This document shows, piece after piece, positions 7,490 to 9,622 of a stretch of 9,622 nucleotides of DNA. Made by a program: the position numbers and the translations under genes. This DNA comes from Candidatus Portnoybacteria bacterium CG_4_9_14_3_um_filter_43_11 (GTDB lineage: Bacteria; Patescibacteriota; Minisyncoccia; Portnoybacterales; UBA2143). The first letter of the stretch is position 1. Every line of letters starts with the position of its first letter. The DNA lies in NCBI GenBank assembly GCA_002791035.1, contig PFWG01000021.1, forward strand, positions 1 to 9,622, written 5' to 3'. The notes under the pieces were generated by a model, which was given only the letters and a program-made list of their open reading frames with translations, did no database searches and was not told where the DNA came from.

Positions 7490-7693
7490 TTATTTGACGA
7501 TAAACGGCAAAAGACCCATCAAACGGGCTTTTTTTATCGCTTTGGCGACCTTTCGCTGGTGCTTAGCGCAGACGCCCGTCCTTCTCGGGCTAAGAATTTT
7601 TGCCTGGCCAGAGAGAAACTTGCGCAGCAGTTCGGTGTCCTGTTCGTCAATTTCTTCTATTTTTTGCTGGCAGAAATGGCAATTTTTTATCAT
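7490..7693 (-). CDS. rpsR: 30S ribosomal protein bS18, zinc-binding type
   Basis: Complete 67-residue bS18, a small-subunit platform protein that pairs with bS6. The core LLRKFLSGQAKILSPRRTG, then CAKHQRKVAKAIKKAR and LGLLPF-like ending (MGLLPFIVK) are diagnostic. The N-terminus MIKNCHFCQQK supplies C5 and C8, and the CAKH motif supplies C42 and H45. Together these form the CxxC...CxxH set of the zinc-binding (C+) version of bS18; zinc binding is predicted from family knowledge. The protein is short, with no N-terminal extension before the CxxC. The ATG is 12 bases after the ssb stop, with an AT-rich leader and no clear Shine-Dalgarno, so translation may depend on coupling. In many bacteria rplI (bL9) follows here; instead the gene is the last of its operon and meets recA tail to tail. 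Confidence 0.96.
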   Translation of the reverse strand: MIKNCHFCQQKIEEIDEQDTELLRKFLSGQAKILSPRRTGVCAKHQRKVAKAIKKARLMGLLPFIVK

Positions 7694-7705
7694 AAGATTT
7701 AAGTT

Positions 7706-8209
7706 TTAAAACGGGATATTTCTAACATCCACTCCGGCCTTTTCTTCGGCAGGGATAAGATTGCTTTCGTCGTCCCTGATCGGCTCTTCCGCTTCAATCA
7801 CCGGGATTTCTTCCTGGTTGACAACAGGTTCTTCTTGGCTGGCGGGAGACGGTTTTTGTTCGGGGCTCCGTTGTCCCGACTCGGTTCTGGGTCCCATTTG
7901 CATATTCTCGGCGACAATTTCCGTCCAGTATTTTTTATTGCCGTCTTTATCTTGCCAGGAACGGGTTTGAATCCGCCCTTCAATCAGGACTAATCGGCCC
8001 TTGGAAAGATATTGCGAACAAATATCGGCCAGTTTGCCGAAGGTGACGACATTGTGGTATTCGGTGGCGTCCTGCTTATTGCCGCTCTTGTCCGACCAGA
8101 CGCGGTTGGTGGCAATAGAAAAATTGACCACATTTCCGCCCGCGGTCGTTGTTCTGACTTCCGGGTCGCGGGTTAGACGACCAAGGATAAAGGCCTTGTT
8201 TAAGTTCAT
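7706..8209 (-). CDS. ssb: Single-stranded DNA-binding protein
   Basis: Complete 167-residue SSB that protects single-stranded DNA and recruits replication and repair proteins. The OB fold (1 to about 105) starts MNLNKAFILGRLTRDPEVR and contains FSIATNRVW, ATEYHNVVTFGKLADICSQYLSKG, then the LIEGRIQTRSW and WTEIVAENMQM strands, all typical of bacterial SSB. A disordered linker (about 106-155) is rich in Glu, Pro and Gln. The C-terminus ends VDVRNIPF, which keeps the family IPF tip that partner proteins bind; the usual run of aspartates beside it is mostly lost (one D and one R within the last eight). The ATG is supported by GGAGA six bases upstream. rpsF-ssb-rpsR is a widely conserved cluster, and the gap to rpsF is 2 bases. 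SSB works with the RecA encoded by the converging unit. Confidence 0.97.
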   Translation of the reverse strand: MNLNKAFILGRLTRDPEVRTTTAGGNVVNFSIATNRVWSDKSGNKQDATEYHNVVTFGKLADICSQYLSKGRLVLIEGRIQTRSWQDKDGNKKYWTEIVAENMQMGPRTESGQRSPEQKPSPASQEEPVVNQEEIPVIEAEEPIRDDESNLIPAEEKAGVDVRNIPF

Positions 8210-8211
8210 AT

Positions 8212-8715
8212 TTATTCTCCAAGAATTTCTTTTAGTTTTTTGTCCAATTCCTCTATTTTAACTTTTTCTTTTTTAACCGAGGGTTTTTTACCGCCGGGGA
8301 ATTCTTTTTCTGGAATCGGCTGGCGGGCCGTTTCTTTTATTGGTTCAATTTTATCAATCATTTTGAGGTCAAGACCGCTCATGGCCGGCTTGGCTTTTTC
8401 GGCTTTTTTAACAGTTAACATAAAACGGAGGAGATTGTTTTGAAGCCGGAGATGCTTTTCCAACTCGTTGATTATGTCGGGAGAAACGGAAAAAGCGACG
8501 GTTTGGTAATATCCTTCCAGGTATTTTTTAATCGGGTAGAAGAATCTTGTTTTTTTCCTTTCGCTTTCCAGAGAGGGATTTTCTTGTTCCATCACGCCGT
8601 TGCCCGCCGCAATTTTTTTCTTTAGGCCGTCAATGACTTCTCTAACCTTGTCTTTTTCGGAAAGAGGGGAAAAAATTAATTTTAATCGGTATCGCTTTGT
8701 TTCGCTCATGGGCAT
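8212..8715 (-). CDS. rpsF: 30S ribosomal protein bS6 with C-terminal extension
   Basis: This 167-residue protein has a bS6 domain in about residues 8-103, followed by a roughly 64-residue tail; E. coli bS6 has 131 residues (135 encoded) with a different, acidic tail. bS6 signatures include YRLKLIFSPLSE, FFYPIKKYLEGYYQTVAFSV (compare YPINKLHKAHY of E. coli), then IINELEKHLRLQNNLLRFMLTV. The tail is Lys/Glu/Pro-rich, probably disordered, and ends in a likely amphipathic helix IEELDKKLKEIL (154-165). Two ATGs are possible, 8715 (MPMSETK) and 8709 (MSETK); neither has a good Shine-Dalgarno, so the start is uncertain by two codons. The gene lies 18 bases after fmt and 2 before ssb. bS6 binds bS18, encoded two genes downstream. 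Overall sequence is divergent, so identification rests on the central motifs plus the conserved ssb-rpsR context. Confidence 0.92.
   Translation of the reverse strand: MPMSETKRYRLKLIFSPLSEKDKVREVIDGLKKKIAAGNGVMEQENPSLESERKKTRFFYPIKKYLEGYYQTVAFSVSPDIINELEKHLRLQNNLLRFMLTVKKAEKAKPAMSGLDLKMIDKIEPIKETARQPIPEKEFPGGKKPSVKKEKVKIEELDKKLKEILGE
8216..8220 (-). promoter_or_regulatory. Shine-Dalgarno sequence for ssb
   Basis: On the minus strand GGAGA lies six bases before the ssb ATG (8209) and inside the last two rpsF codons before its TAA. It is the only clear ribosome binding site in the minus-strand operon, and it places ssb initiation under ribosomes finishing rpsF. Confidence 0.65.
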
Positions 8716-8733
8716 AGGTTACCAAAGAAACAT

Positions 8734-9622
8734 TTAGCGGTCAAGCGCGGCGGCCGGGTATCCTCTTAGAAATTCCTCGCCGCTCATTATTTTTTTGCCG
8801 GCGGGCTGGACTTCTTTTAAAACCAAAAATCCGCCGCCGGTTTTCACGGCGCCCGGTTGCCGATTTTTGACGGCTTCGGCTTTGATAATTTTTACCCGCC
8901 GGCCGTTGAGTTCCGTCCAGGCGCCTGGCCAGGGCCGGAAGGCGCGGATTTTCCGCCGTATTTTTTCGGCGCTTTCGCTCCAATCTATCTTTCCGTCCTG
9001 ACGGGTTAAAATTTCAGTATAAGCGGCTCTGCTTTCATCTTGCGGTTTGGGTTTTATTTTTCCGTCGAGATAAGCCGGCAGGGTTTTTACGGCAAAATCG
9101 GCGGACAAGCGCGCCAGTTTTTTTTCCAGCGCCGGGTAATCGTCGTCTTGGCCGATTAAAATTTCTTTTTGGCCGATAATCGGGCCGTGGTCAAGTTTTT
9201 CGTCCATCAGCATTAAGGTAACGCCGGTTTTTTTGTCGCCGTTAAGAATGGCGGTTTGGATGGGAGAAGGACCCCGATATTTCGGCAAAAGGGACGGATG
9301 GATATTTATGGCTTTAAAACGGGGAAGTTCAATAATTTTTTGGGGGATGAGTTGACCATAGGAAGCGACTATAATCAGGTCCGGGTTAATTTTTTTTATT
9401 TCGTCGGCGGCGACCGCTATTTTTTCGGGCTGGCTGATTTTCAATCCTTGTTTTAGGGCGAACTGTTTTACCGGAGAAAAAACAATCTTTTTTTCCCGGC
9501 TGGCCGGTCGGTCGGGTTGAGTGATGATTAACGGCGTTTGGTAGCCGCGGTCAATCAGTTTTTCCAGTGTCGGAACGGCAAATTGCGCCGCGCCGATAAA
9601 AATTATTTTATATTTATTTTCT
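8734..9622 (-). CDS. fmt: Methionyl-tRNA formyltransferase (start codon outside window)
   Basis: This enzyme transfers a formyl group from 10-formyl-tetrahydrofolate to the initiator Met-tRNA. The window holds 295 codons plus a TAA stop (8734-8736); the frame is open to the edge. The GTG/TTG-like codon near 9444 is internal. Counting the first visible residue as 1, IIFIGAAQFAVPTLEKL (6-22) is the folate-domain start and TQPDRPASREKK (34-45) is the tRNA-binding loop, with R42. N106, H108 and D144 are the catalytic set, in NIHPSLLPKYRG and LDHG, at exactly the E. coli positions. RAFRPWPGAW (226-235) lies in the C-terminal domain, which ends VLKEVQPAGKK-MSGEEFLRGY. Only a few residues are missing: the codon cut by the edge ends in A, so it is not ATG, GTG or TTG and the start lies at least two codons out. 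About a dozen residues seem absent between PG (257) and AVKTGGGFLVL. It heads the operon visible here. Confidence 0.95.
   Translation of the reverse strand, partial: ENKYKIIFIGAAQFAVPTLEKLIDRGYQTPLIITQPDRPASREKKIVFSPVKQFALKQGLKISQPEKIAVAADEIKKINPDLIIVASYGQLIPQKIIELPRFKAINIHPSLLPKYRGPSPIQTAILNGDKKTGVTLMLMDEKLDHGPIIGQKEILIGQDDDYPALEKKLARLSADFAVKTLPAYLDGKIKPKPQDESRAAYTEILTRQDGKIDWSESAEKIRRKIRAFRPWPGAWTELNGRRVKIIKAEAVKNRQPGAVKTGGGFLVLKEVQPAGKKIMSGEEFLRGYPAAALDR

Noticed and set aside
7515..7535. CCC-N7-GGG-C followed by T7, a possible plus-strand terminator for recA
   Set aside because: The stem is only three base pairs, and the T run is explained by Lys codons of rpsR.
7560..7600. GCCCG-N7-CGGGC hairpin within rpsR as another copy of the rpoC palindrome
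   Set aside because: It encodes the conserved bS18 segment with no length change and does not share the TCCCGA arm.
7855..7900. GTCCCGACTCGG in the ssb linker as a decayed copy of the rpoC palindrome
   Set aside because: Only one arm is similar and no convincing second arm is present.
8716..8752. TTGACC-17-TAACCT before rpsF as a promoter
   Set aside because: The -10 box matches only three bases and abuts the rpsF ATG, so transcription would start inside the gene.
1..9622. UGA recoded as glycine (code 25) as in Gracilibacteria/SR1
   Set aside because: No conserved glycine is encoded by TGA, and rpoB and recA end with TGA exactly where their families end.

Overview
The window is a compact, fully coding piece of a bacterial chromosome. 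It most likely comes from a Candidate Phyla Radiation (Patescibacteria) lineage, with Parcubacteria as my best guess. The clues are indirect: rpoC is followed one base later by ftsK and then recA instead of the usual rpsL-rpsG-fusA; bS6 has a long charged C-terminal tail; bS18 keeps a zinc-type Cys/His set; bL9 is absent from the rpsF-ssb-rpsR cluster; and intergenic gaps are tiny. TGA acts as a real stop (rpoB and recA both end in TGA and no gene has an internal TGA), so the UGA=Gly code of Gracilibacteria/SR1 does not apply. The lineage call is inference, not proof.

Plus strand, 1-7469: the 3' end of rpoB, complete rpoC, complete ftsK (GTG start) and complete recA. rpoB, rpoC and ftsK are spaced by 3 and 1 bases, so they look like one transcription unit. 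recA follows after 40 bp and may also have its own promoter inside the end of ftsK. This strand encodes the two large RNA polymerase subunits, the septal DNA translocase and the recombinase.

Minus strand, 9622-7490 in reading order: fmt (initiator-tRNA formylation, 5' end cut by the window), rpsF (bS6), ssb and rpsR (bS18). The gaps are 18, 2 and 12 bp, so this is a probable operon joining translation initiation, two small-subunit proteins and the single-strand DNA-binding protein. It converges on recA with only 20 bp between the stop codons. A candidate terminator for the minus-strand operon lies inside the recA coding end.

I see no tRNA, rRNA, CRISPR, insertion sequence, phage or defence gene, and no non-coding stretch longer than 40 bp. 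All core genes look intact. The most unusual local feature is a pair of tandem small palindromes inserted in frame in rpoC (3552-3590), which adds a short Arg/Lys/Ser-rich peptide to the beta' subunit. I found no convincing undescribed multi-gene system; the interest lies in this element, the gene order and several small sequence details.
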